DNA from: Bradyrhizobium sediminis
GTDB taxonomy: Bacteria; Pseudomonadota; Alphaproteobacteria; Rhizobiales; Xanthobacteraceae
Length of the DNA stretch: 64,000 nucleotides
Reading direction: 5' to 3'
Assembly (NCBI RefSeq): GCF_018736105.1
Contig: NZ_CP076135.1
Span: 1 to 64,000, forward strand
Below the pieces are notes generated by a model. The model worked only from the letters and a program-made list of their open reading frames with translations. It was not told the DNA's origin and searched no databases. Shown here one piece after another: positions 33,353 to 41,841 of the stretch. Position 1 is the stretch's first letter. Each line of letters begins with the position of its first letter. The translations under genes were made by a program, and so were the position numbers.

Positions 33353-33945
33353 TGCGAGAATTGACCGCCGATCGCGCGCCGGAAGCCAATCCCGGCCGCA
33401 ACAGAAATTCCGGACCGATGCCGCCGATTGCACTGCCCATGACCGAGGTTCTCGTCGTCGCCGATTGCTGGCAGGCCGAGCCCGACGCCGAAGCCGTCGT
33501 CCATCGCGCCATCGCGGCGGCGGCCGAGACCGTCGATGCCGATACCGGCGACGCCGAACTCGCGGTCATGCTGACCGACGATGCCGGCATCCGCACGCTG
33601 AACAGCAACTGGCGCGGCATCGACAAGCCGACCAACGTGCTGTCGTTTCCGGCGCTGCAGCCGACCGGCGCAGGCGGCCCCGACGATGCGCCGCGCATGC
33701 TCGGCGACATCGCCATCGCCTACGAGACGACGCGCAAGGAGGCCGACGACGAACAAAAGCCGTTCGATCATCACCTCAGCCATCTGGCGGTCCATGGCTT
33801 TCTGCATCTGATCGGCTACGATCACGAGAAAGACGACGATGCCGAAGCCATGGAGACGCTGGAGCAGCGGATCCTGGCGCAACTCGGCATTCCCAATCCG
33901 TATGCGGATCGCGATCCCGATGCGGACCGGGAGCGGATGGACTGA
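33352..33945 (+). CDS. ybeY: Endoribonuclease YbeY (rRNA maturation factor)
   Basis: YbeY is a zinc endoribonuclease needed for 16S rRNA 3'-end processing and 70S quality control. The 197-residue protein has the zinc motif H148-x3-H152-x5-H158 in HGFLHLIGYDH. The ATG at 33352 overlaps the phoH stop by one base. About 35 residues at the N-terminus are extra compared with the E. coli protein, common in alphaproteobacteria. Confidence 0.95.
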   Translation: MRELTADRAPEANPGRNRNSGPMPPIALPMTEVLVVADCWQAEPDAEAVVHRAIAAAAETVDADTGDAELAVMLTDDAGIRTLNSNWRGIDKPTNVLSFPALQPTGAGGPDDAPRMLGDIAIAYETTRKEADDEQKPFDHHLSHLAVHGFLHLIGYDHEKDDDAEAMETLEQRILAQLGIPNPYADRDPDADRERMD

Positions 33946-33946
33946 G

Positions 33947-35077
33947 ATGCCGGACTCCGAACCGACCCAGGACAACACCAGGGACAATCCGCGCGACACG
34001 CGCAACCTGCCGGCGGTGGTGCAGGACGGCGAGGTGCTGCGTCCCGTTGCCGACAACTGGCTGATGCGGGCGATCCGCACGCTGTTCGGCTGGAAGCCGG
34101 GATCGGTCCGCGACGACCTGCAGGTCGTGCTCGATGCCTCCACCCCGGACGAGGTGGGGTTTTCCGCCATCGAGCGCACCATGCTGCGCAACATCCTCGG
34201 CCTGCACGAGCGGCGCATCGCCGACGTGATGGTTCCTCGCGCCGACATCGTCGCGGTCAAGCGCGACATTCCGCTCGGCGAATTGATGGGCCTGTTCGAA
34301 AGCGCGGCGCATTCGCGGCTGGTGGTCTACAACGAAACCCTCGACGACCCCGAGGGCATCGTTCACATCCGCGACCTCCTGGCGTACATGACCGCGAAAG
34401 CGCGGGTGCCCGACACCAGCAAGGCCAAGCGCAAGAAGCCGCCGCCGGCGGGGCTCGACCTGCGCGCGATCGATCTTGCGATGCCGCTGGCGGACGCGGG
34501 TATCATCCGCAAATTGCTGTTCGTGCCGCCGTCGATGCGGGCGATCGATCTGTTGGCGCAGATGCAGGCTTCGCGCATTCACCTGGCGCTGGTGGTGGAC
34601 GAATATGGCGGAACCGACGGACTGGTCTCGATCGAGGATATCGTCGAGCAGATCGTCGGCGAGATCGACGACGAGCATGACAGCGACGAGCCGCCGGCCA
34701 TCGTGCGGCAGGCGGACAATTCCTTCATCGCGGATGCGCGCGCCAGCCTCGACGATGTCCGCACCGTGATCGGCGAGGAATTCGTCACCGGCGAGGCCGG
34801 CGAGGAGGTCGAAACGCTCGGCGGCTATCTGGTGACCCATGTCGGCCGCCTGCCGGTGCGCGGCGAGGTGATTTCCGGCCCCGGCAATTTCGAAATCGAG
34901 GTGCTCGACGCCGATCCGAGGCGCGTCAAGCGGCTGCGCATCGCCACCCGCAAGGAACGTCCCGCGGCGCGCGCTACGCGCGAAAGCCGCCGCCGCGACG
35001 CGACGCCGGAGGCCGGTTCACCGCAGGCCAACGACAATACGAACCCGACATCCGGCGACGGAGCCGGCTCGCAGTGA
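33947..35077 (+). CDS. CorC/HlyC-type CBS-domain protein
   Basis: A 376-residue protein with a CBS pair (about 90-225, including DVMVPRADIVAVKRD and LALVVDEYGGTDGLVS) and a CorC_HlyC transporter-associated domain (about 240-325). No membrane segments are seen. Relatives are linked to Mg2+/Co2+ efflux or named hemolysin C, with weak functional proof. The C-terminal 45 residues are charged and disordered. The ATG at 33947 is one base after the ybeY stop, and the end overlaps lnt by four bases. Confidence 0.9.
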   Translation: MPDSEPTQDNTRDNPRDTRNLPAVVQDGEVLRPVADNWLMRAIRTLFGWKPGSVRDDLQVVLDASTPDEVGFSAIERTMLRNILGLHERRIADVMVPRADIVAVKRDIPLGELMGLFESAAHSRLVVYNETLDDPEGIVHIRDLLAYMTAKARVPDTSKAKRKKPPPAGLDLRAIDLAMPLADAGIIRKLLFVPPSMRAIDLLAQMQASRIHLALVVDEYGGTDGLVSIEDIVEQIVGEIDDEHDSDEPPAIVRQADNSFIADARASLDDVRTVIGEEFVTGEAGEEVETLGGYLVTHVGRLPVRGEVISGPGNFEIEVLDADPRRVKRLRIATRKERPAARATRESRRRDATPEAGSPQANDNTNPTSGDGAGSQ

Positions 35078-36687
35078 AGCCAACAGACAAACTCCGCGCC
35101 GCCGGTCTTGCGATCATCCTGTCATGGGGCTGGAAGCGCGCCGCCATTGCGCTGGTCGCGGGCACATTGTCGGCCCTGGCGATGGCGCCGTTCAATGCCT
35201 GGCCGGTGCTGTTCGTGACTTTTCCGGCCATGGTCTGGCTGATCGATGGCGCGGGCGCCGGACGCTGGCGCGGCGTGCCGGCGGCGGCCATGGCCGGCTG
35301 GTGGTTCGGCCTCGGCTATTTCGTGCCGGGCCTGTACTGGATCGGCTACGCGTTCCTGGTCGATGCCTCCACCTTCGCCTGGCTGCTGCCCTTCGCCGTC
35401 CTCGGCCTGCCCGCTTACCTGGCGCTGTTCACCGCGCTGGGCTTCGCACTGGCGCGGCTGATCTGGACCGCCGACGCTTCGCGCGTGATCGCGCTCGCGG
35501 CAAGCCTGACGGCGAGCGAATGGCTGCGCGGCCATGCGCTGTCCGGCTTTCCGTGGAATGCGTTCGGCTATGCGCTGACCGAGCCCTTGGCGCTGGCGCA
35601 GACGGCCTCGCTGATCGGACTGTGGGGCCTGACGTTCCTGAGCGTGGCGATCTTCGCAAGCCCCGCCGTTCTGATCGATGGAGCTTCGGCCGGCCGGCGG
35701 CCGTGGATCGCGCCCGCGCTGGCATTGTTGCTGCTGGTCGCGATGGGAATTTTCGGCATCGCGCGCTTGTCGCTGCAGCCGACCGCCATGGTCGCCAAGG
35801 TGAAGCTGCGGATCATGCAGCCCAACCTGCAGCAGGACGTCAAATTCAATTACGGCGCCAAGGCGGAGGTGATGCAGAAATACCTGACGCTCTCCGACCG
35901 CGCCTCGGGGCCGCAATCCACCGGCGTGCGCGACGCCAGCATCCTGATCTGGCCGGAATCGGCGTTTCCGTTTTTCCTGACCCGCGAAGCCGATGCGATG
36001 GCGCAGATCGCCGAGCTCCTGCCCAAGGGCACGATCCTGATCACCGGTTCGGTGCGGGCGCCCGATTTGCCGCCCGGCGTCAGGATCACGCGGGCCTATA
36101 ATTCGATCTACACCATCGATCACGACGGCAGCGTGCTGTCGGTCTACGACAAGCTGCATCTGGTGCCGTTCGGCGAATATCTGCCGTTCCAGGACTGGAT
36201 GGAAAGGCTCGGCTTCGTACAGCTCACCAGGGTTCAGGGCGGGTTCATTGCGGGCACGCGACGCCGTCCGATGGAGATACCGAACGCGCCGCGCATGCTA
36301 CCCCTGATTTGCTATGAAGCGATATTTCCCGGAGATGTTGCGTCGCGCGAGGACCGACCCGGCTGGATGATCAACCTGACCAATGACGGCTGGTTCGGAA
36401 TCTCGACCGGCCCCTATCAGCACCTGCAACAGGCTCGCATTCGCGCGATCGAACAGGGCTTGCCGATGGTGCGTGCGGCAAACACCGGGATCTCGGCCGT
36501 CATCGATCCCTCGGGGCGGATCGTCGCGCGGCTCGGTCTCGGCGTCGAGGGCGTGCTGGATTCCGCCCTGCCCGCCGCCATTGCGCCGACGATTTACGCA
36601 CGCATCGGCGATATTCCCGCCGCGATCCTGGTCGCTGCCGGCTTGCTTGTGGTGCTTCGGCGGCGCGTCGCCAGGCGAGCGTCCTGA
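35074..36687 (+). CDS. lnt: Apolipoprotein N-acyltransferase
   Basis: Lnt adds the third acyl chain to lipoproteins at the periplasmic face of the inner membrane. The 537-residue product has about six N-terminal membrane helices and a nitrilase-fold domain with the triad E295 (WPESAFPFF), K360 (YDKLHLVPFGEY) and C413 (LICYEAIFP). A last hydrophobic segment is near the C-terminus. The GTG at 35074 overlaps the preceding stop codon, indicating translational coupling. Confidence 0.95.
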   Translation: MKPTDKLRAAGLAIILSWGWKRAAIALVAGTLSALAMAPFNAWPVLFVTFPAMVWLIDGAGAGRWRGVPAAAMAGWWFGLGYFVPGLYWIGYAFLVDASTFAWLLPFAVLGLPAYLALFTALGFALARLIWTADASRVIALAASLTASEWLRGHALSGFPWNAFGYALTEPLALAQTASLIGLWGLTFLSVAIFASPAVLIDGASAGRRPWIAPALALLLLVAMGIFGIARLSLQPTAMVAKVKLRIMQPNLQQDVKFNYGAKAEVMQKYLTLSDRASGPQSTGVRDASILIWPESAFPFFLTREADAMAQIAELLPKGTILITGSVRAPDLPPGVRITRAYNSIYTIDHDGSVLSVYDKLHLVPFGEYLPFQDWMERLGFVQLTRVQGGFIAGTRRRPMEIPNAPRMLPLICYEAIFPGDVASREDRPGWMINLTNDGWFGISTGPYQHLQQARIRAIEQGLPMVRAANTGISAVIDPSGRIVARLGLGVEGVLDSALPAAIAPTIYARIGDIPAAILVAAGLLVVLRRRVARRAS

Positions 36688-36932
36688 CGCCTGCATAACT
36701 TTGGTCGATTCGATTGCCGGCAAACTGGTCAGGCGCTCAGAAATCCACAGTTGACAGATCGACTATGCCATTCGCATTCTGCGCCCGCCAATCGAGCCCG
36801 GACCCGGTCAGTTCAACGCTCAAATTGTCTGCATTCGCGCCGACGCATCTCGAGCAGGATTTGACGGTACCGGCGCCTGAGGCTTAGTTCGCTTGCCTCA
36901 TCCTGCAGGCGCAATCCCAAGGAGTGTTGGAC

Positions 36933-37349
36933 ATGTCGACCAAAGCGCCCAACCCTGTTGACAAATATGTCGGCAGTCGTGTGCGCATGCGCCGTATCAT
37001 GCTCGGCATGAGCCAGGAAAAGCTCGGCGAAGCATTGGGCCTGACGTTCCAGCAGGTTCAGAAATACGAGAAGGGCACCAACCGGGTCGGGGCCAGCCGC
37101 ATTCAGCAGATCTCCGAAATTCTTCAGGTGCCGGTGTCGTTCCTGTTCGAGGGAGGCCCGAGCGGTATCGCGAGCGCCGGAGGCTTCGGCGAGGGCACCT
37201 CGCCGGCCTACATTTCCGATTTCCTGGCGACCTCGGAAGGCTTGGCGCTGACCCGTGCGTTCACGCGGATCACCGATGCCAAGCTTCGGCGCAGCATCGT
37301 CGAACTGGTCGAACAGATCGCCACGCGCGAAGCACCCGACAAGCGTTGA
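36933..37349 (+). CDS. XRE-family helix-turn-helix transcriptional regulator
   Basis: A 138-residue protein with one Cro/CI-type HTH (about residues 12-66): RVRMRRIMLGMSQEKLGEAL followed by TFQQVQKYEKGTNRVGASRI. A glycine-rich linker and a helical C-terminal region follow. The ATG at 36933 has GGAG eight bases upstream (36921-36924); a TTG at 36924 overlaps that site. This type sits between lnt and metK in many Rhizobiales as I recall. Target genes are unknown. Confidence 0.88.
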   Translation: MSTKAPNPVDKYVGSRVRMRRIMLGMSQEKLGEALGLTFQQVQKYEKGTNRVGASRIQQISEILQVPVSFLFEGGPSGIASAGGFGEGTSPAYISDFLATSEGLALTRAFTRITDAKLRRSIVELVEQIATREAPDKR

Positions 37350-37435
37350 ACCCTGATTGGCCGATACCGTTGCGGGCGAAAACGCGCTAGCGTTCGCCGG
37401 GCCATTTTCATTGATCCCACCTTGTGACGAGCGCC

Positions 37436-38566
37436 ATGCTGACGACAGCCAATCCCTTCGATTCGAAAACCATCCTCGACGGCATCCGCCGCTGGGTTGA
37501 AATCGAGACGCCGACGGAAGCGCCCGAACAGGTGAACAGGCTCGCGACCCTGGTCGCCGAGGGCTATCGCGACTTGCCCGCCACCATCGAGCGCATCGCC
37601 GGACATTCCGGCTGCGGCGATCATGTCGTGGCGCGCTCGTCATGGGGCCAGGACGCGCCGGGAATCCTGGTGCTGAGCCATCTCGACACGGTCCATCCGA
37701 TGGGATTCATCGAACGCCTGCCGTTCAGGATCGAGGGCGACAGCGCCTTCGGTCCCGGCATCTACGACATGAAGGGCGGCGCCTATCTGGCCTATCACGC
37801 GTTCAGGCAGATTGCCGTGAGTGGCGAGCGTTCGCCGCTCGGCGTGACCCAGCTCTATGTTTCCGACGAAGAGATCGGCAGCCCGACCTCGCGCGCGCTG
37901 ATCGAGGCCGAGGGACGCAAGGCAAAATACGTGCTGGTGACCGAGCCTGCCCGCGACGGCGGCAAGATCGTCACCGGGCGCAAGGGCGTCGGGCGCTTCG
38001 ATGTCTTCGTCAAGGGCGTCCCGGCCCATGCCGGCACACGCCCCGAGGACGGCCGCAGCGCGATCCGCGAACTCGCCAATGTCATTCAGACGCTGGAAGC
38101 CATGAACGACCTGAAGCGCGGCGTGACCGTCAATGTCGGCGTCATCCGAGGCGGCACCAGGCCCAACGTCGTTGCGGAAGAGGCCTATGCCGAGGTCGAC
38201 CTGCGCGTTCCCAGCATGGCGGATGCCGACGATCTCGTTGCCAAGATCCTCAACCTGAGATCGCGGACCGAAGGGGTGAGCGTCAAGGTGTCAGGCGAAC
38301 TGAATCGTCCGCCCTACGAGAAGGGCAATGCCGGCGCCGCGCTCTACGAACATGCCAAGGCGCTCGCCGCGGAAATCGGCTTCGACCTGGTCGATACCTT
38401 CACCGGCGGCGGCTCCGACGGCAACTTCACCGCGCCCAATACCGCGACGCTCGACGGCCTCGGCGTCGATGGCCAGGGCGCGCATACCCACTTTGAGCAG
38501 ATGTACATTTCATCGATCGAACCGCGAACCCGGTTGCTGCATCGGCTGTACCAGACGCTGCGATGA
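37436..38566 (+). CDS. M20 family metallopeptidase (glutamate carboxypeptidase-like)
   Basis: A 376-residue zinc peptidase of the M20 family, similar in layout to carboxypeptidase G2. Visible metal and catalytic residues: H-x-D in LSHLDTVHP, Asp in GPGIYDMKGG, Glu-Glu in VSDEEIGS, Asp or Glu in VTEPARDG, and a late GGGSDGN and GAHTHFEQ. The dimerisation domain lies at about 180-290. The start may be ATG 37436 or GTG 37424; neither has a strong ribosome-binding site. The gene stands where I would expect metK and overlaps trmB by four bases. Confidence 0.88.
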   Translation: MLTTANPFDSKTILDGIRRWVEIETPTEAPEQVNRLATLVAEGYRDLPATIERIAGHSGCGDHVVARSSWGQDAPGILVLSHLDTVHPMGFIERLPFRIEGDSAFGPGIYDMKGGAYLAYHAFRQIAVSGERSPLGVTQLYVSDEEIGSPTSRALIEAEGRKAKYVLVTEPARDGGKIVTGRKGVGRFDVFVKGVPAHAGTRPEDGRSAIRELANVIQTLEAMNDLKRGVTVNVGVIRGGTRPNVVAEEAYAEVDLRVPSMADADDLVAKILNLRSRTEGVSVKVSGELNRPPYEKGNAGAALYEHAKALAAEIGFDLVDTFTGGGSDGNFTAPNTATLDGLGVDGQGAHTHFEQMYISSIEPRTRLLHRLYQTLR

Positions 38567-39309
38567 GTATCGCCCCCCGCGATCCGGCCGACCACGATCC
38601 GTCGCCCGGCGATGGCGCCGACGCCCATTCGCCCCGATCGTTTTTCGGACGGCGCAAGGGTCACAAGCTCCGCATCCATCAGGCCGATCTGATCGAGCAC
38701 TTGCTGCCGCGCCTTGCGCTCGACATCGCCGGTCCGGGCCCGCTCAGCCTCGCCGGGCTGTTCGATCCGCCGGCCGACGAGGTCAGGCTCGAAATCGGTT
38801 TCGGCGGCGGCGAGCATCTGATTGCGGAAGCCCGCGCCTTTCCGGATACCGGCTTCATCGGCTGCGAGCCCTACGTCAACGGCATGGCGAAGATCCTGAC
38901 CCAGATCGAGGCGCATGATATCGGCAACATCCGGCTGTTCGCCGGCGACGCCGCCGAACTGGTGGCCTGGGCGCCACCGCGCTCGCTCGATCGAATCGAC
39001 CTGATCCATCCCGATCCCTGGCCGAAGCGGCGGCACTGGAAGCGGCGCTTCGTGCAGGACGCAACCGTCGCCGCCATGGCGCGCGTGCTGAAGCCGGGCG
39101 GCGAATTCCGATTCGTCAGCGATATTGCGGATTACTGCGCCTGGACGCTGGCACACCTTGCGCGCTCGACCGATTTCGTCTGGACCGCGGAGAAGGCTTC
39201 CGACTGGCGGCTGCCGTGGCCCGGCTACACCATGACGCGCTACGGCGTTAAGGCCGAGCGCGAAGGCCGCCAGGCGGCGTATTTGCGGTTTCGAAAGACC
39301 TCATCCTGA
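38563..39309 (+). CDS. trmB: tRNA (guanine-N7-)-methyltransferase
   Basis: TrmB makes m7G46 in tRNA from S-adenosylmethionine. The 248-residue product has the SAM-binding LEIGFGGGEHLIAEA motif and the family-specific IDLIHPDPWPKRRHWKRRFVQ region. An N-terminal extension of about 30 residues is charged. The ATG overlaps the M20 peptidase stop. The stop codon (39307-39309) lies inside the beginning of an intergenic repeat. Confidence 0.95.
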   Translation: MSIAPRDPADHDPSPGDGADAHSPRSFFGRRKGHKLRIHQADLIEHLLPRLALDIAGPGPLSLAGLFDPPADEVRLEIGFGGGEHLIAEARAFPDTGFIGCEPYVNGMAKILTQIEAHDIGNIRLFAGDAAELVAWAPPRSLDRIDLIHPDPWPKRRHWKRRFVQDATVAAMARVLKPGGEFRFVSDIADYCAWTLAHLARSTDFVWTAEKASDWRLPWPGYTMTRYGVKAEREGRQAAYLRFRKTSS

Positions 39310-39438
39310 GGAGCGGCGGCGGAGTTTATCATCGGGCCGCGCTTCGCGCGGACCCGTTGGCCGCGTCTCGAAGGATGAGGAGGCATCGAGGCTCTCATGG
39401 TTCGAGAAGGCGCAAGAGCGCCTCCTCACCATGAGGAA
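39299..39438. repeat. Composite palindromic repeat downstream of trmB
   Basis: A first unit (39299-39380) has CCTCATCCTGAGGAG and GAAGGATGAGG ends. A second (39391-39438) has CTCATGGTTCGAGA and CACCATGAGG ends with a GGCGCAAGAGCGCC-like core. I recognise both from Bradyrhizobium genomes by memory. The unit covers the last codons and stop of trmB and lies between convergent genes. Confidence 0.8.
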
Positions 39439-39468
39439 GTCACATGCGATCCGACTCGAGAATCGTCG

Positions 39469-40317
39469 CTACTGCTTCGCCGCTTCGGCCATCCGCGCCT
39501 TGCGGACATCGGTCGCTTCCCACACCATGCGCTTGCCGCGCTCGCGGCCCAGAAGCTCGATCGGGTCGTGATTGTCGATGTGTCCGAACTGCCCCTTGTA
39601 GACGCTGTAGCCGCACAGTTCCTGCAGGCGCCGCGGAAACCGCCGCGCGGTCTCATGGGGAATGCCGAGCTGCAGGTTTTCCTGCTGCCGCATCCAGCCC
39701 CAGCAATAGGCGCAGGAAAACGCAAAGCGCCTGCCATCGCTGGTGTTGGCGCCGCCGCCGTGCCAGAGCGCGCTGTCGAACAGCATCACGCTGCCGGCCG
39801 GCATGGTCGCGGTGACGGCGTCGTAATCCTTGCCGTATTCCGGCGAGGATGCGTATTTGTGGCTGCCCGGCAGGATCCGCGTGGCGCCGTTGTTGCTGGT
39901 AAAGTCCGACAGCGCCCAGATCGCATTGAGCGTGATCGGGATGTGCGGCCGCGGCAGCGGAATCAACTGCGTGTCCTCGTGGATCGGCTGCGCCTCCTGG
40001 CCGGGACCGAGTACCAGCGAGCAGAACGACGACAGCAGACATTCCCTGTCGAGCACCCGCTCGACCACCGGCAGCACATTCTCGTGCAGCGGCACTTCCC
40101 AGAAGATGTCGTCATAGGTCAGCAGATTATTGATGCGGACGGTCTTGAATCCCTCGAACGACGTCTTGGCGGGGCCGAGATTGTGCTCCCGCTCGATGCG
40201 CTCCAGCGCCTGCTTCAACCCCTCGACCAGCGAGGGAGCGGCGGCGCCCTCGATCACGGTATATCCGTCGTCGCGGATCCTGTCGGCATGCAATTGAACG
40301 TCGGCTTCATCAAGCAT
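39469..40317 (-). CDS. Phytanoyl-CoA dioxygenase (PhyH) family protein
   Basis: A 282-residue Fe(II)/2-oxoglutarate-dependent oxygenase. The iron triad is H113-x-D115 in PIHEDTQ and H186 in WHGGGANTS, with R197 likely binding 2-oxoglutarate. The middle segment NGATRILPGSHKY is typical of PhyH proteins. Substrates of bacterial members vary widely and none is indicated here. The ATG at 40317 gives a start that matches relatives. The DUF2336 gene is upstream on the same strand, 100 bases away. Confidence 0.9.
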   Translation of the reverse strand: MLDEADVQLHADRIRDDGYTVIEGAAAPSLVEGLKQALERIEREHNLGPAKTSFEGFKTVRINNLLTYDDIFWEVPLHENVLPVVERVLDRECLLSSFCSLVLGPGQEAQPIHEDTQLIPLPRPHIPITLNAIWALSDFTSNNGATRILPGSHKYASSPEYGKDYDAVTATMPAGSVMLFDSALWHGGGANTSDGRRFAFSCAYCWGWMRQQENLQLGIPHETARRFPRRLQELCGYSVYKGQFGHIDNHDPIELLGRERGKRMVWEATDVRKARMAEAAKQ

Positions 40318-40417
40318 CTCGTTTTCTCCCGATGGCGCTGTGCCGCGCCTGAAACGGCAGCATAGCGTGCCCGTTCGAGAGAGGGAAAGTGCTTCGCCCC
40401 GGAATGACGGTTGCGTT

Positions 40418-41500
40418 TCAGGCCGATTGGCGGGTCTGCCAGAACCTCACCACCCCTTCGGCGGTCGACGGCATCAGCCGCGCGAAATTCACGCGCGCCC
40501 CCTCGATGTCCGCCGGCGAGGCTACCCGGTTCTTGCCCAGCCGAAGCAGGATCAACGCGCGCACGGTGGCCCATTCAAGACCGATGGTCTTGCCGACGAT
40601 CAGGATCGGATCGTAACGGTCGCCCGAAATCAGGCGGTCGAGGGTCGCGATCTTCACCGCCGCCATCGCCGACAATGCAGCAACCGATTCCTCGTATTTG
40701 TGGTCCTTGGCAAAGCCGAGCAGCGCGGTTTCGTTCAGCTCGCCGGCGCCATGCAGCGCGAGGATCGTACGCTGCGCCGGCGCGAAGTCGCGGCGGCTCT
40801 CGACCCGTTCGGTCATGCCGGAGATATCGCTCATCGCCTGCTTGATTTCGGCCCGGCGGTCGGGCCTCGCCACTTCGAGCAGGCGGCGGCGGATCACGTC
40901 GATCGACCCTGCCAGCAGATCCTTCAACTGCGGCCCCGAAAGGTCGGCGCGCTGGCCGACCGCGAGCGTCAGCACCGCGTCCTGGCCGGCGCGCCTGATC
41001 AGGCTGGAATATCCGTCATGCGAAAACAGCGCCCCGGCATTGCCGGCGGCGCGCCTGACGACATCGCGATCGCCGCGCTGCACGATGACATCGGTGAGAT
41101 CGGGCGAAAGCATCCGCCGCTCCGACATCGCCAGCAGGTGACCCTGGCCCTTGATGCGTGCGATTTCGACCAGCGCCGGCTCGTCGATGACCGGCGACCG
41201 GCGCAACAGCGGGCCCGCGATCGAGATCTCGTCGTCGCGCGCGAGTTGTCCGACCAGCCCGCGCGGCGCATTGGCGAGGATCGACAGCCGTTCGGCCAGA
41301 TCGGCACGCACGGCGAGCCCGGTATGCGGAACGAGACCGGTGAGGACGCCATCGAACAGCTCGACGTGGTCGGGCCGGAATTTCGCCGCCCCCTCCAGGA
41401 ACAGATCCGCGATCCGCCGCGCGGCGTCGGCGCGGCGTTTGGGATCGCCATGTCTGACGATCTCATCAAGCCCGGGGATCAGCGATGTGGCGGCGTTCAT
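40418..41500 (-). CDS. DUF2336 domain-containing protein
   Basis: A 360-residue alpha-helical protein belonging to DUF2336, a family found mainly in alphaproteobacteria. The repeated helices (VRADLAERLSILANAP, ISIAGPLLRRSPVIDEPALVEIA, ARDDEI) resemble HEAT-like repeats. No signal peptide, membrane segment or catalytic motif is visible. The ATG at 41500 is chosen over a GTG at 41512. Function is unknown. Confidence 0.85.
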   Translation of the reverse strand: MNAATSLIPGLDEIVRHGDPKRRADAARRIADLFLEGAAKFRPDHVELFDGVLTGLVPHTGLAVRADLAERLSILANAPRGLVGQLARDDEISIAGPLLRRSPVIDEPALVEIARIKGQGHLLAMSERRMLSPDLTDVIVQRGDRDVVRRAAGNAGALFSHDGYSSLIRRAGQDAVLTLAVGQRADLSGPQLKDLLAGSIDVIRRRLLEVARPDRRAEIKQAMSDISGMTERVESRRDFAPAQRTILALHGAGELNETALLGFAKDHKYEESVAALSAMAAVKIATLDRLISGDRYDPILIVGKTIGLEWATVRALILLRLGKNRVASPADIEGARVNFARLMPSTAEGVVRFWQTRQSA

Positions 41501-41631
41501 CGAAAAATGCACTCAAAACCCGCCGGATTGGCGGGTTTTCCGGAACGTAGGTGGGGTTCGTGAAGGAAGGGTTAGATTCCGACCCCGGACGAAAACGGGC
41601 TGGAATCGCTGGCTTCCCGGCCTCGCGGGCC

Positions 41632-41660
41632 TTGCCGGATCGTGGAAAAACCGCTATATC
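41632..41660 (+). promoter_or_regulatory. Sigma-70-type promoter for the rimP-nusA-infB operon
   Basis: A -35 TTGCCG (41632-41637) and a -10 TATATC (41655-41660) are separated by 17 bases. The expected transcription start is near 41667, about 175 bases before rimP. It is one of the best promoter matches in the window and faces the operon. Confidence 0.75.
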
Positions 41661-41671
41661 AGCCGCAACTT

Positions 41672-41737
41672 ATGGTTCTCATACGATCGCGTATTGAGAG
41701 TGGGCCCCTTCCGGACCCGCTCTTTTTTATTACCTGA
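41672..41737 (+). CDS. Short upstream ORF (21 residues) in the rimP leader
   Basis: An ATG about five bases after the predicted transcription start opens a 21-codon frame that ends at TGA 41735-41737. It has no Shine-Dalgarno site, so it would be translated as a near-leaderless message. Its codons run through a hairpin and a terminator (41698-41728). The peptide begins MVLIRSRIESG. A regulatory role is inference; it may not be translated. Confidence 0.45.
   Translation: MVLIRSRIESGPLPDPLFFIT
41698..41728 (+). terminator. Intrinsic terminator / attenuator upstream of rimP
   Basis: GAGTGGG (41698-41704) pairs with CCCGCTC (41716-41722), followed directly by six T (41723-41728). An earlier small hairpin ATACG-ATCG-CGTAT is at 41681-41694. 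A stop here would give a leader RNA of about 60 bases, so the site looks like an attenuator for the operon. I recall a computational RNA family called rimP-leader from Rhizobiales; a match was not tested. Confidence 0.75.
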
Positions 41738-41841
41738 ATGGGCCTGACGCGGATGCCGGCGCGGGCTCCCCTCGGGTAGCACCGCCGGACCGCTTGAAGC
41801 CCGGCTAACTCACTGCAAGTACACAGATTTTGACCCTTGAC

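Larger units (their letters stand above)
41513..41841. other. DUF2336-rimP divergent region
   Basis: This roughly 330-base region holds the rimP promoter, upstream ORF and attenuator (separate entries). The part from 41740 to 41841 is GC-rich with GGGCC and CCGGC blocks that could pair with the terminator arms. No tRNA gene is present, unlike in some bacteria where a tRNA gene precedes rimP. Confidence 0.55.

Noticed and set aside
36741..36756. AATCCACAG resembling half of a DnaA box followed by TTGACA
   Set aside because: A single imperfect match; no cluster, and no good -10 at proper distance from the TTGACA.
37350..37435. SAM-II-type riboswitch before the M20 gene, as expected upstream of metK
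   Set aside because: The 86-base gap has no recognisable conserved SAM-II pairing or loop sequence.
41740..41841. A tRNA gene before rimP
   Set aside because: No cloverleaf or T-loop GTTCGA-like sequence in the right place.
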